DNA from: JAAYUD01 sp963676865
Lineage (GTDB): Bacteria; Bacteroidota; Bacteroidia; Bacteroidales; Bacteroidaceae
Assembly: GCA_963676865.2 (NCBI GenBank)
Contig: CAXXSS010000001.1
Location: 1,116,001 to 1,180,000, forward strand
Reading direction: 5' to 3'
Length of the DNA: 64,000 nt
Made by a program: the position numbers and the translations under genes. Below are positions 1-9,345 of this stretch, one piece after another. The notes beneath the pieces are model-generated. The model saw only the letters and a list, made by a program, of their open reading frames with translations. It was not told the DNA's origin and made no database searches. Each line of letters begins with the position of its first letter. The stretch's first letter is position 1.

Positions 1-671
1 AGTTGGGCAAACCTGTCGATCCGGACGAATGGTTGATGACTCCACAGACGGTTAATGCTTATTACAACCCTACAACCAACGAGATTTGTTTCCCTGCGGG
101 CATTCTACAATATCCTTTCTTTGATATGAAAGCCGATGATGCATTTAATTATGGTGCTATCGGTGTAGTAATAGGTCACGAAATGACTCACGGATTCGAC
201 GATCAAGGACGGCAATACGATAAAGAAGGAAATCTGAAAGATTGGTGGACAGCCGAAGACGGCAAAAACTTCGAGACTCGTGCTAAAGTAATGTCCGACT
301 TCTTCAACAATATTACCGTCGCTCCTGGATTAAAAGCAAATGGACAATTGACACTCGGCGAAAACATTGCTGATCACGGTGGATTGCAAGTTTCTTACAA
401 TGCATTCAAAAATGCCATGAAAGAGGCTCCACTTACTACCATAGACGGCTTTACTCCCGAACAACGATTCTTCCTTGCCTATGCCAATGTTTGGGCTGGC
501 AACATCCGCCCTGAGCAGATACTAAACCAGACTAAGAGCGATCCTCACGCATTAGGTAAATGGCGGGTTGACGGTGCCCTTCCTCAAATCGGTGCCTGGT
601 ATGAAGCATTCGGAATACAACCTTCAGATTCAATGTATTTACCGGTAGAAAAAAGAGTTTCTATCTGGTAG
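1..671 (+). CDS. pepO: M13 family (neprilysin/PepO-like) zinc metallopeptidase, C-terminal part
   Basis: This is the C-terminal ~222 residues of an M13 endopeptidase; the reading frame is open at the left edge, so the start lies outside the window. The zinc site HEMTH is followed by GFDDQGRQYD, and the downstream GENIADHGG supplies the third zinc ligand Glu and the family's conserved Asp. The NAYYNP segment matches the M13 substrate-backbone binding NAYY motif. M13 enzymes are normally ~650-700 residues, exported, and cleave short peptides. The protein ends in KRVSIW, close to the CxVW end of the family but without the Cys. A strong hairpin follows the stop codon. Family assignment is secure; the substrate is unknown. 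Confidence 0.95.
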   Translation, partial: LGKPVDPDEWLMTPQTVNAYYNPTTNEICFPAGILQYPFFDMKADDAFNYGAIGVVIGHEMTHGFDDQGRQYDKEGNLKDWWTAEDGKNFETRAKVMSDFFNNITVAPGLKANGQLTLGENIADHGGLQVSYNAFKNAMKEAPLTTIDGFTPEQRFFLAYANVWAGNIRPEQILNQTKSDPHALGKWRVDGALPQIGAWYEAFGIQPSDSMYLPVEKRVSIW

Positions 672-688
672 TTCTATACTTATTATAA

Positions 689-745
689 ATTCGCCCGCAA
701 AAATGATTAACGAATAAACATTTATTCGTAACTTTGCGGGCGAAT
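689..745 (+). terminator. Nested hairpin downstream of the M13 peptidase gene
   Basis: Outer arms 689-701 and 733-745 are perfectly complementary over 13 bp (core TTCGCCCGCAAA and its complement). A second perfect 9 bp hairpin (710-718 with 721-729) lies inside. The element could end peptidase transcription and it also contains the likely purH -7 box. There is no clear T-run, so the terminator role is inferred. Confidence 0.6.
729..736 (+). promoter_or_regulatory. Putative Bacteroidetes -7 box for purH
   Basis: TAACTTTG matches the TAnnTTTG -7 consensus. It lies 32 bp before the purH ATG, implying a leader of about 25 nt. The box overlaps the inner and right outer arms of the nested hairpin. 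Confidence 0.6.
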
Positions 746-767
746 ATATATAAATAACAATATCGAA

Positions 768-2291
768 ATGTCAGAGCCCAAGAAAATTAAAACCGCACTT
801 ATTTCCGTCTTTCATAAAGACGGATTGGACGAAATCATCGAAAGACTTCACGCAGACGGCGTTGAGTTTTTGTCAACAGGAGGTACACGTCAGTTCATTG
901 AATCAAAAGGGTTTGCATGCAAAGCAGTAGAAGACCTCACCACTTATCCTTCTATATTAGGCGGACGAGTAAAAACTTTGCATCCAAAAGTTTTTGGAGG
1001 CATTCTTTGCCGTCGCGATGTAACTGAAGACCAAAAACAAATTGCTCAATACGAGATACCCGAAATAGATTTGGTCATCGTCGATTTATATCCTTTCGAA
1101 GAAACGGTTACTTCGGGCGCTTCTGAACAAGATATTATAGAGAAAATAGATATAGGTGGCATTTCACTCATCCGTGCTGCTGCCAAAAATCACAAAGATG
1201 TAATTATAGTAGCCTCAAAAGATCAATATAAACCATTGTTGGATATGTTAAACGAGCATGGCGCTACTTCTACAATGGAAGAACGCCGTTGGTTCGCTAA
1301 AGAAGCTTTCGGTGTATCATCCTATTACGATACTCACATATTCAATTACTTTGATGGAGAAGAACATACAGCATTCCGTAGCGCTTTTAACGATCAAAAG
1401 ATGTTGCGCTATGGAGAGAACCCTCATCAGAAAGGTTATTTCTTCGGAGATCTGGACGCTATCTTCGACCAAATTCACGGAAAGGAAATTTCATATAACA
1501 ATCTGACAGATATCAATGCAGCAATCGAACTCATAGACGAGTTTGAAGAAACCACCTTCGCAGTTCTAAAACACAACAACGCTTGTGGTATAGCTTCTCG
1601 CCCAACAGTACTCGATGCTTGGAAAGATGCTCTAGCCGGTGATCCAGTTTCGGCCTACGGTGGCGTGCTAATTACCAATGCCCCTATCGATAAAGAGGCT
1701 GCCGAGGAAATAGGCAAAATATTCTTTGAAGTAATTATCGCTCCCGATTATGATGTCGATGCACTTGACATCTTGACCCAAAAGAAGAACCGTATTATTT
1801 TGGTTCGCAAAGATGCCAAATTCCCAAAGATGCAATTCCATTCTTTACTAAATGGCGTTCAATTCCAGGAGAGAGATTTGGACATTGAGACAAAATCGGA
1901 TTTAAACGTTGTGACAGAAAAAGCCCCGACAGATACAGAAATAGAAGACATGCTCTTCGCAAATAAAATTGTAAAAAATAGCAAATCCAATACGATTGTT
2001 CTCGCCAAAGGTCGACAACTCTTAGCTAGTGGTGTAGGACAGACGTCGCGTGTTGATGCTCTAAAACAAGCCATTGAGAAAGCCAAAAATTTCGGATTTG
2101 ACCTTCATGGCGCAGTAATGGCATCAGATGCATTTTTCCCTTTCCCCGATTGTGTAGAGATTGCCGATAACGAAGGAGTAACAGCTGTTATCCAACCCGG
2201 CGGATCGGTGAGAGACCAACTTTCTTTTGACTACTGCAACGACCACGGATTGGCTATGGTTACGACAGGTATCAGACACTTTAAACATTAA
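768..2291 (+). CDS. purH: Bifunctional AICAR transformylase / IMP cyclohydrolase
   Basis: The 507-residue protein catalyses the last two steps of de novo purine synthesis: formylation of AICAR using 10-formyl-THF, then ring closure to IMP. The N-terminal MGS-like cyclohydrolase domain (about residues 1-190) shows STGGTRQFI and GGRVKTLHPK. The transformylase domain shows RYGENPHQK, the catalytic Lys268-His269 in VLKHNNACG, and the C-terminal FFPFPD...IQPGGS...ITTG-like end. Length equals the usual ~510. It is followed after 28 bp by mreB with no visible promoter between, so it probably leads the shape operon's transcript. Cytoplasmic. Confidence 0.98.
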   Translation: MSEPKKIKTALISVFHKDGLDEIIERLHADGVEFLSTGGTRQFIESKGFACKAVEDLTTYPSILGGRVKTLHPKVFGGILCRRDVTEDQKQIAQYEIPEIDLVIVDLYPFEETVTSGASEQDIIEKIDIGGISLIRAAAKNHKDVIIVASKDQYKPLLDMLNEHGATSTMEERRWFAKEAFGVSSYYDTHIFNYFDGEEHTAFRSAFNDQKMLRYGENPHQKGYFFGDLDAIFDQIHGKEISYNNLTDINAAIELIDEFEETTFAVLKHNNACGIASRPTVLDAWKDALAGDPVSAYGGVLITNAPIDKEAAEEIGKIFFEVIIAPDYDVDALDILTQKKNRIILVRKDAKFPKMQFHSLLNGVQFQERDLDIETKSDLNVVTEKAPTDTEIEDMLFANKIVKNSKSNTIVLAKGRQLLASGVGQTSRVDALKQAIEKAKNFGFDLHGAVMASDAFFPFPDCVEIADNEGVTAVIQPGGSVRDQLSFDYCNDHGLAMVTTGIRHFKH

Positions 2292-2319
2292 TTGACTTAG
2301 ATACTAATTTAGAAAAGAT

Positions 2320-3342
2320 ATGGGATTATTTTCTTTCACACAAGAAATAGCAATGGACTTGGGAACAGCCAACACTGTCATCATCAGTGGTGGTAAGATT
2401 GTTGTCGATGAGCCATCGGTTGTTGCCTTGGACCGCCGCACAGACAAAATGATTGCTGTAGGTGACAAAGCCAAAATGATGCACGAAAAAACGAATGAAA
2501 ACATTCGCACTATTCGTCCACTTCGTGACGGCGTAATTGCAGACTTCTTTGCCTGCGAGCAAATGATGCGCGGACTTATTAAACAAGTCAACACGCGCCA
2601 TCATCTATTCTCTCCGTCACTCAGAATGGTTATCGGCGTTCCGTCGGGTAGTACGGAAGTTGAGCTACGTGCTGTTCGTGACTCAGCAGAACACGCTGGC
2701 GGACGTGACGTATACCTCATTTTCGAGCCAATGGCTGCCGCAATCGGTATCGGTATTGATGTGGAAGCTCCTGAAGGAAATATGATCGTCGATATAGGCG
2801 GTGGCTCTACAGAAATCGCAGTAATCTCATTAGGTGGCATTGTAACAAACAACTCTATCCGCATAGCAGGAGATGATTTGACAGCAGACATTCAAGAATA
2901 CATGAGTCGCCAGCACAATGTCAAAGTTAGTGAACGTATGGCAGAGCGTATCAAGATCAATGTAGGCGCTGCTCTTACCGAACTGGGAGACGATGCCCCA
3001 GAAGATTATGTTGTACATGGTCCGAATCGCATCACTGCACTACCGATGGAAGTTCCCGTATGTTATCAGGAAGTAGCTCACTGCTTGGAGAAATCTGTTG
3101 CAAAAATAGAAACAGCCGTTCTCAATGCATTAGAAAATACTCCACCGGAACTATATGCCGACATTGTCAGCAATGGCATTTACTTGGCAGGCGGAGGAGC
3201 TTTGCTTCGTGGACTTGACAAACGTCTGACTGATAAAATAAACATTCCTTTCCATATCGCTGAAGATCCTTTGCACGCTGTTGCTAAGGGTACAGGCGTA
3301 GCATTAAAGAACGTAGATCGCTTTTCTTTCTTGATGCGCTAA
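2320..3342 (+). CDS. mreB: Rod shape-determining actin homologue MreB
   Basis: This 340-residue actin-fold ATPase polymerises at the inner face of the cytoplasmic membrane and positions the elongation machinery. Visible motifs are the phosphate-1 loop IAMDLGTANT, the phosphate-2 region NMIVDIGGGSTEIAVISLGG, and the adenosine motif GIYLAGGGALLRGLD. Length is typical. It is the first gene of the tight mreB-mreC-mreD-mrdA-rodA cluster, 19 bp ahead of mreC, an order conserved across Bacteroidales. Confidence 0.98.
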   Translation: MGLFSFTQEIAMDLGTANTVIISGGKIVVDEPSVVALDRRTDKMIAVGDKAKMMHEKTNENIRTIRPLRDGVIADFFACEQMMRGLIKQVNTRHHLFSPSLRMVIGVPSGSTEVELRAVRDSAEHAGGRDVYLIFEPMAAAIGIGIDVEAPEGNMIVDIGGGSTEIAVISLGGIVTNNSIRIAGDDLTADIQEYMSRQHNVKVSERMAERIKINVGAALTELGDDAPEDYVVHGPNRITALPMEVPVCYQEVAHCLEKSVAKIETAVLNALENTPPELYADIVSNGIYLAGGGALLRGLDKRLTDKINIPFHIAEDPLHAVAKGTGVALKNVDRFSFLMR

Positions 3343-3361
3343 AGATGATGAAGTGTGAAAT

Positions 3362-4213
3362 ATGCGGAACTTACTGAATTTTCTTATCAAATATAACTAT
3401 TGGCTTCTTTTCCTAGCATTAGAAGCCTTAAGTTTTATTTTGCTATTTCACTATAATCAATATCAAGAAAGTTATTTCTTCAATTCTGCCAATGCCGTTA
3501 CCGGTAAGGTTTATGAGGTATCGGGAGGGATAGCGTCTTATTTCCATCTGAAGTCTGTAAATAAAGATCTGCTAGACCGAAATATGGAGTTGGAAACTAA
3601 AATCCAGAATCTGGAGAAAACGCTTAAAGCGCACCAAGTTGATTCGTTAGAGCTATTGAGCATTGAGCGCTTACCACAAGGAAGCTATATGCTGTACAAG
3701 GCGAACGTTATTAACAACAGCCTAAACCTGGCTGATAACTATATTACGATCGATGAAGGTTGGGCTGCAGGCATTCGCCCTGATATGGGTGTAGTAGATG
3801 CCAACGGCGTTGTCGGCATTGTTTACGAAACGAACCGCAATTATGCTACCGTTATTTCGTTACTTAACAGTCGTTCGAATATCAGTTGCAAAATAGTGGG
3901 AAGCAACTACTTCGGCACCTTACGTTGGGATCACTCAGATTCTCAACATGCCTATTTAGAAGATCTTCCACGCCATGCTCAGTTTAATTTAGGCGATACT
4001 GTAGTCACCAGCGGATATTCGTCTGTATTCCCGGCAGGTATCATGGTAGGAACTGTTGATGACATGGGAGATTCTAACAACGGACTTTCTTATTTGCTGA
4101 AAGTTAAATTGGCTACAGACTTCGGCAGAATCAGTGACGTCAGAGTTATTGCCCGCAAGGGATATCAACAACAAAAAGCCTTAGAGCAAAAGAGTATTAT
4201 CACAAATGAATGA
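3362..4213 (+). CDS. mreC: Rod shape-determining protein MreC
   Basis: The 283-residue protein has one N-terminal membrane helix (about residues 10-30, YNYWLLFLALEALSFILLF), a coiled-coil stretch (about 65-95, rich in L/E/K), and then the MreC beta-barrel domain with the conserved GVVDANGVVG and GDTVVTSGYSSVFPAGIMVG segments. It is a periplasmic scaffold linking MreB to PBP2/RodA. The last 8 bp overlap mreD, consistent with translational coupling. Confidence 0.96.
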   Translation: MRNLLNFLIKYNYWLLFLALEALSFILLFHYNQYQESYFFNSANAVTGKVYEVSGGIASYFHLKSVNKDLLDRNMELETKIQNLEKTLKAHQVDSLELLSIERLPQGSYMLYKANVINNSLNLADNYITIDEGWAAGIRPDMGVVDANGVVGIVYETNRNYATVISLLNSRSNISCKIVGSNYFGTLRWDHSDSQHAYLEDLPRHAQFNLGDTVVTSGYSSVFPAGIMVGTVDDMGDSNNGLSYLLKVKLATDFGRISDVRVIARKGYQQQKALEQKSIITNE

Positions 4214-4700
4214 TTGGTTAAACAAAATAGGATGGGCAATAGGATTGGTGCTTTTACAAGTTCTTATATTGAATAATATTCACATAGGAGAATTTGCTAC
4301 ACCTTTCTTATATATCTATTTTGTGCTGAAGCTCAGCTCGGATACCCCACGCAACCAACAAATGCTTTGGGCATTCGGTATAGGTCTTACTATTGACATC
4401 TTTGATAATACAGTTGGCATAAATGCGGCAGCCTTTGTTTTAATGGCATTTGTGCGTCCCACCTTTTTACGTTTATTTACCCCCCGCGATACTTACGACA
4501 GTTTTATACCAGGCAAGAAAGTGATGGGCTCGGCATCATTTCTACGCTATCTTGTAGCTTGTGTTCTTATACATCATACAGCATTACTGACTATTGAATC
4601 ATTTTCGTTCATTTCGTTGGGGATGCTAGGATTGAGAATAGTACTAAGTACGGTATTGACAACTCTTTGTATTGTCGCAATAGAATGGTTTAGAAAATAG
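4206..4700 (+). CDS. mreD: Rod shape-determining protein MreD
   Basis: The 164-residue protein is almost entirely hydrophobic with about five predicted membrane helices; IGEFATPFLYIYFVL and FGIGLTIDIFDNTVGINAAA are MreD-like. The family is poorly conserved in sequence, so position between mreC and mrdA is the decisive argument. It overlaps mreC by 8 bp and is one base from mrdA. Confidence 0.92.
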   Translation: MNDWLNKIGWAIGLVLLQVLILNNIHIGEFATPFLYIYFVLKLSSDTPRNQQMLWAFGIGLTIDIFDNTVGINAAAFVLMAFVRPTFLRLFTPRDTYDSFIPGKKVMGSASFLRYLVACVLIHHTALLTIESFSFISLGMLGLRIVLSTVLTTLCIVAIEWFRK

Positions 4701-4701
4701 T

Positions 4702-6558
4702 ATGTCGAAAGATTACACTTTTGAGAAACGGAGGCTTGTAATAGGGAGCATCGCCATTCTAATCGTGCTCATTTACATATTCCGTCTGCTATCGCTTCAA
4801 GTCATGACAGACGATTACAAGCGATATGCGGCAAATAACGCTTTCGTCAATCAAGTACAATATCCCGCGCGCGGTTCTATATTAGACAGACACAGGCAGT
4901 TATTAGTATACAATCAACTGGCCTTTGATATTACTATCGTTCCACATGATATGGAAGATGATCTGGATACACTCGATTTGTGCAAGACCTTGGGTATCAC
5001 TAAAGAATTATTCATCCAGCGCATGATCGACATACAAGATCGGGATAAAAACCCCGGATATTCCAAATATACGAGCCAAGTATTCCTCACACAACTCAGT
5101 GACGAAGAAGTTTCCCCATTCCGCGAAAAGCTGTTTAAGTTTCGCGGATTTAATATTCAGCAACGTTCCATCAGGCAATATACGTACGATGCCGGCGGAC
5201 AGATTTTGGGTGACATAGGTGAAGTATCGCCGGCCAATCTGGAGGACGATAGTTATTATACCCGTGGCGACTATATCGGTAAACAAGGTGTTGAAAAATC
5301 ATACGAAAAGTTTCTTAGAGGAGACAAGGGAGTAAAGATACTACTTAGAGATGCACATGGTAGGATAAAAGGTTCATACCAGAATGGCAAATATGACCAT
5401 CGCGCAGTGCCTGGTCGTAATCTCGTCTTAAGCATCGATCTTAAACTACAAAAGTTAGGCGAAAGATTGATGAAAAACAAGATAGGCAGTATTGTTGCCA
5501 TAGAACCGTCGACAGGCGAGATTCTGTGCATGATCTCCGCACCTTCATACAACCCACAAATGTTGGTAGGCAGAATGCGTGGAAAGAATCAGCATGCCCT
5601 ACAGAAAGATTGGCGCAAACCATTGATCAACCGATCTATCATGGGTGTTTATCCTCCAGGCTCTACTTTCAAGGCAGCTCAAGCTTTGGCTTGCTTACAA
5701 GAAGACATTATTACCCCTGGTACATCATTTGCGTGCCATCACGGTTTTTTCTATGCAGGCCGTCATCTGGGTTGTCATGGGCATTCGTCACCGCTCTCAT
5801 TGATACCAGCCATCGGAACATCATGCAACACTTACTTTTGTATGAGCTTCAAAGCTTTTATCGATAGCCGCAAATTCCGTTCGCACGACGAATCTATGAC
5901 TATATGGAAAAACCACATGGTTAATATGGGATTCGGATACAAATTAGGAGTCGATCTTCCGGGCGAGAAGCGCGGTATGATACCAAATGCCAAATATTAC
6001 GACAAAGCCTATCGCGGACATTGGAATGGATTGACCATTATAAGCGATGCCATCGGTCAAGGTGAGATATTGGCTACGCCACTACAAATAGCGAACCTAG
6101 CATCTACAATTGCCAATAGAGGTTCTTTTATCACGCCGCATATTGTTCGGCATATTCAAGGAGCACAACTAGATCCCAAATATTATAAGCCGAGATACAC
6201 GGGAATTGATAAAAAATATTATATGGATATTGTTCGTGGTATGCGTAACGCATTTACAGCAAACCAAGGAACATGTAGATCGGGCAACTTTACCAATATC
6301 GAGATGTGCGGTAAAACGGGAACAGCACAAAACCATGGCATTGACCACTCGGCCTTCATGGGATTTGCCCCGATGAACAAACCTCAGATAGCCATTCTGG
6401 TGTATGTGGAGAATGGCGGTTGGGGAGCCGATTACGGTGTACCAATAGGGGCATTGATGATGGAACAATTCATAAATGGAAAGCTTTCGGAAAACAGTGA
6501 GAAACGTGCCGAAGCAATGAGTAATAGAGTTATTTCGTATGGATATCAGGAACGTTAG
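4702..6558 (+). CDS. mrdA: Penicillin-binding protein 2 (elongation transpeptidase)
   Basis: The 618-residue class B PBP has one N-terminal membrane helix (about residues 11-30), a dimerisation domain with the ARGSILDRHRQLL motif, and a transpeptidase domain. The active-site motifs are present: SxxK as PPGSTFKAAQ, SxN as TSCNTYF, and KTG as CGKTGTAQN. It cross-links peptidoglycan in the lateral wall and works with the glycosyltransferase RodA encoded next, with which it overlaps by 20 bp. Length is normal for PBP2. Confidence 0.97.
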   Translation: MSKDYTFEKRRLVIGSIAILIVLIYIFRLLSLQVMTDDYKRYAANNAFVNQVQYPARGSILDRHRQLLVYNQLAFDITIVPHDMEDDLDTLDLCKTLGITKELFIQRMIDIQDRDKNPGYSKYTSQVFLTQLSDEEVSPFREKLFKFRGFNIQQRSIRQYTYDAGGQILGDIGEVSPANLEDDSYYTRGDYIGKQGVEKSYEKFLRGDKGVKILLRDAHGRIKGSYQNGKYDHRAVPGRNLVLSIDLKLQKLGERLMKNKIGSIVAIEPSTGEILCMISAPSYNPQMLVGRMRGKNQHALQKDWRKPLINRSIMGVYPPGSTFKAAQALACLQEDIITPGTSFACHHGFFYAGRHLGCHGHSSPLSLIPAIGTSCNTYFCMSFKAFIDSRKFRSHDESMTIWKNHMVNMGFGYKLGVDLPGEKRGMIPNAKYYDKAYRGHWNGLTIISDAIGQGEILATPLQIANLASTIANRGSFITPHIVRHIQGAQLDPKYYKPRYTGIDKKYYMDIVRGMRNAFTANQGTCRSGNFTNIEMCGKTGTAQNHGIDHSAFMGFAPMNKPQIAILVYVENGGWGADYGVPIGALMMEQFINGKLSENSEKRAEAMSNRVISYGYQER

Positions 6559-7984
6559 CGTTTGGAGCAAATTAGATTGGTGGACCATTGCCTTCGTTGC
6601 AGCTCTACTTGTAATGGGATGGTTCAGTGTTTGTGGAGCAAGTTATGACTTCGACAAAACAAATTTTTTCCAATTTTCAACTCGTGCCGGCAAGGAGTTC
6701 ATTTGGATCCTGTGCTCGTGCGCCATCGGCTTTATCATACTTATGCTCGACGATAGCCTATTCGACATCTTTGCCTTTCTGATATATGCCGGGATGATGG
6801 GAGTACTATTCATCACTATTTTTATAGCCCCCGACGTAAAAGGTTCCCACTCATGGCTCGTTCTAGGGCCAATAAGTATACAGCCTGCGGAGTTTGCAAA
6901 ATTTGCGACGGCATTAATGCTCGCCAAGTATATGAATTCTTATTCGTTCAACATAAAGCACAACAATTGCCGCATCATACTTGCTGCGATCATCATGACT
7001 CCGGTGCTACTCATTATCGGTGAACGCGAAACAGGCTCGGCATTGGTCTACCTATCATTCTTCTTGGTGCTCTATCGCGAAGGTATGCCCGGTGCTGTAC
7101 TTTATGGAGGATTCTGCGCCATACTTTATTTCATTGTTGGTATTCGCTTTGGTTCTGTCATGATGAACGACGGGACGACGCCCATAGGCGAATTTGTTGT
7201 TCTATTGTTTATCATCGTCTCTACAGCCTGCATGGTCTATGTCTACACCAAGCAGCATGAAAAAGCACGCAATATTGCCATATTCCCAATACTGGTCATT
7301 GCCATAGCCTATGCTATTTCAAGCCTTTTCTTCTCTTTCAATGTGGTCTATGTAGAATGGGTAGTATGCATTGGCACAATAGGCTATCTCATCTTCTTAT
7401 GGATCTACGACAGAAAGATAGTCCATATGTGGATAGCCATATTTGCCATAGGTTCTATAGGCTTTCTATATTCGTCCAACTATGTTTTCAACAATATACT
7501 TGAGCCACACCAACAGGTTCGTATCAAGGTAGTATTGGGCATGGAAGAAGATCTTACCGGTGCCGGATACAATGTCAACCAATCCAAGATAGCCATCGGA
7601 TCCGGAGGAATCTTGGGTAAAGGATTTCTCAAAGGCACACAAACGAAGCTAAAATATGTACCCGAACAAGATACCGACTTTATCTTTTGTACAGTGGGCG
7701 AAGAGCAAGGATTTATAGGCTCATCAACAGTACTACTTCTGTTCTTGATACTGATATTACGGCTCATCTATCTGTCAGAACGACAGTCAACCGTTTTCGG
7801 ACGAGTCTACGGTTATTCGGTAGTCAGTATTTTCCTCTTTCACATCTTTATCAATATCGGTATGGTATTGGGTGTAACCCCCGTTATTGGTATTCCTTTG
7901 CCCTTCTTCAGCTACGGCGGTTCATCGCTTTGGGGATTTACAATTCTCTTGTTTATCTTCTTGCGAATCGATGCAAACAGATAG
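6539..7984 (+). CDS. rodA: Peptidoglycan glycosyltransferase RodA (SEDS family)
   Basis: This 481-residue polytopic SEDS protein polymerises lipid II with PBP2. Signature segments are GPISIQPAEFAKFATALMLAKY, IGSGGILGKGFLKGTQTKLKYVPEQDTDFIFCTVGEEQGF and TPVIGIPLPFFSYGGSS. It is longer than the ~370-residue proteobacterial protein because of extra helices in the middle (about residues 190-290), which is usual in Bacteroidetes. The start lies inside mrdA (20 bp overlap), indicating coupling. It is the last gene of the shape operon. Confidence 0.96.
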   Translation: MDIRNVSVWSKLDWWTIAFVAALLVMGWFSVCGASYDFDKTNFFQFSTRAGKEFIWILCSCAIGFIILMLDDSLFDIFAFLIYAGMMGVLFITIFIAPDVKGSHSWLVLGPISIQPAEFAKFATALMLAKYMNSYSFNIKHNNCRIILAAIIMTPVLLIIGERETGSALVYLSFFLVLYREGMPGAVLYGGFCAILYFIVGIRFGSVMMNDGTTPIGEFVVLLFIIVSTACMVYVYTKQHEKARNIAIFPILVIAIAYAISSLFFSFNVVYVEWVVCIGTIGYLIFLWIYDRKIVHMWIAIFAIGSIGFLYSSNYVFNNILEPHQQVRIKVVLGMEEDLTGAGYNVNQSKIAIGSGGILGKGFLKGTQTKLKYVPEQDTDFIFCTVGEEQGFIGSSTVLLLFLILILRLIYLSERQSTVFGRVYGYSVVSIFLFHIFINIGMVLGVTPVIGIPLPFFSYGGSSLWGFTILLFIFLRIDANR

Positions 7985-8058
7985 CCATCATCTATTAACA
8001 TCATCCTCTTCAAGCCGTCTCATCGACAAGATAAGTATCATTCATTGACAACATCCAG

Positions 8059-8142
8059 CATTTTCATTCGTTTGCTGGGCACCATACATATGTTTAGTCA
8101 CGACCAAACGTGTGTATGGTCGTGACCAAACGAATGAACAGT
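8059..8142. repeat. Four-unit, 22 bp-period palindromic word array
   Basis: The array lies in the 377 bp gap between rodA and the next gene. It reads as four 18 bp units (5+8+5) with 4 bp spacers GGGC, CACG and CGTG. Unit 2 is ACCAT-ACATATGT-TTAGT, unit 3 is ACCAA-ACGTGTGT-ATGGT, and unit 4 begins ACCAA-ACGAATGA. Unit 1 has core TCATTCGT, the exact complement of the unit 4 core. Units 2 and 3 are approximate complements, so the whole folds as nested hairpins. The outermost words (CATTT, ACAGT) do not match well. The rest of the gap holds only a promoter-like box. Confidence 0.7.
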
Positions 8143-8315
8143 AAGTACAAAAATGTTGAATCTTATGGAAAAAAAGGTTGAATGATAAGGAAGAAAAAGA
8201 TGCGTGCCGTTATATCAGAAAGTCACCACATCATAACTTATTTATCATCACACACATTTAGAGGTTAACGTCCAAAAATAAGTGCATTTATGTTCTTTTA
8301 TCTCCCACAAAATAC

Positions 8316-8323
8316 TATCTTTG
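8316..8323 (+). promoter_or_regulatory. Putative -7 box for the NPD/FabK-family gene
   Basis: TATCTTTG matches TAnnTTTG and ends 38 bp before the ATG at 8362. No convincing -33 box was seen. Confidence 0.6.
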
Positions 8324-8361
8324 TTCAGAATAATTTATTAATCTGAATATTTTTTTGAACT

Positions 8362-9309
8362 ATGAATAGGATATGTGAACTTTTCGGCATTCAATACCCC
8401 ATCATCTCAGGAGGTATGGTATGGTGCAGCGGGTGGCGACTAGCCTCGGCAGTAAGCAATGCTGGGGGATTGGGACTTATTGGCTCGGGATCGATGCATC
8501 CGGAAACTCTCAGAGAGCACATTCGAAAATGTAGATTGGCAACCGACAAATCGTTTGGAGTAAATATTCCACTGATGTACCCCGAAATAGAAACGATTAT
8601 CAAGATAGTAATAGAAGAAGGCGTCAAGATTGTTTTCACTTCCGCAGGGAATCCCAAGACATGGACAAAGCACTTACAAGAAAATGGAATAAAAGTAGCA
8701 CACGTCGTATCGAGCAGTAAGTTTGCTGCCAAATGCGAAGAGGCGGGAGTAGATGCAGTAGTTGCCGAGGGTTTTGAAGCGGGAGGTCACAACGGAAGAG
8801 AAGAGACAACGACGATGTGCCTTATTCCGGCGGTGAGAAAAGCTACGAGTGTGCCACTAATAGCAGCAGGAGGCATTGCCTCGGGAAAAGCGATGCTGGC
8901 AACGATGGTTCTTGGTGCCGAAGGTATTCAAGCCGGTACAGTATTTGCACTGACTGAAGAAAGTTCTGCCCACCAGGACTTCAAGAACTTTTGCCTGCAA
9001 CTGAAAGAAGGCGAAACCTTTTTATCGCTCAAACAGCTTGCTCCTACCCGACTCGTCAAAAACAGTTTCTTTGAACAAGTGCAAGAAGCTGAAGCTCGGG
9101 GAGCATCTGCCGAAGACATGAAAATGCTCTTAGGCAAAGGACGCGCAAAAAAAGGGCTTTTTGAAGGCGATTTGGATGAAGGAGAATTGGAGATAGGACA
9201 AGTCGTGTCTTCCATCAACAACATTCAGACGGTAAAGGATGTTATGAATGGATTGATTTGTGATTATAATACGGCATTAAACAATATCAAGACAATGCCG
9301 GACTTTTGA
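8362..9309 (+). CDS. NPD/FabK-family FMN flavoprotein (nitronate monooxygenase or enoyl-ACP reductase II)
   Basis: The 315-residue TIM-barrel flavoprotein starts with FGIQYPIISGGM, typical of the 2-nitropropane dioxygenase/FabK superfamily. It carries EGFEAGGHNGREETTT, where the His in AGGH corresponds to the catalytic/FMN-proximal His, and the phosphate-binding PLIAAGGIASGKAM segment. Family knowledge allows either nitronate oxidation or enoyl-ACP reduction; the EAGGH(N/I)G motif and the C-terminal GxVxxxI region suit FabK-like enzymes at least as well. No neighbouring fatty-acid gene settles it. Confidence 0.85.
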   Translation: MNRICELFGIQYPIISGGMVWCSGWRLASAVSNAGGLGLIGSGSMHPETLREHIRKCRLATDKSFGVNIPLMYPEIETIIKIVIEEGVKIVFTSAGNPKTWTKHLQENGIKVAHVVSSSKFAAKCEEAGVDAVVAEGFEAGGHNGREETTTMCLIPAVRKATSVPLIAAGGIASGKAMLATMVLGAEGIQAGTVFALTEESSAHQDFKNFCLQLKEGETFLSLKQLAPTRLVKNSFFEQVQEAEARGASAEDMKMLLGKGRAKKGLFEGDLDEGELEIGQVVSSINNIQTVKDVMNGLICDYNTALNNIKTMPDF

Positions 9310-9345
9310 AGAGAACTGAGGTATAACTATAAAATTATTAAGACA

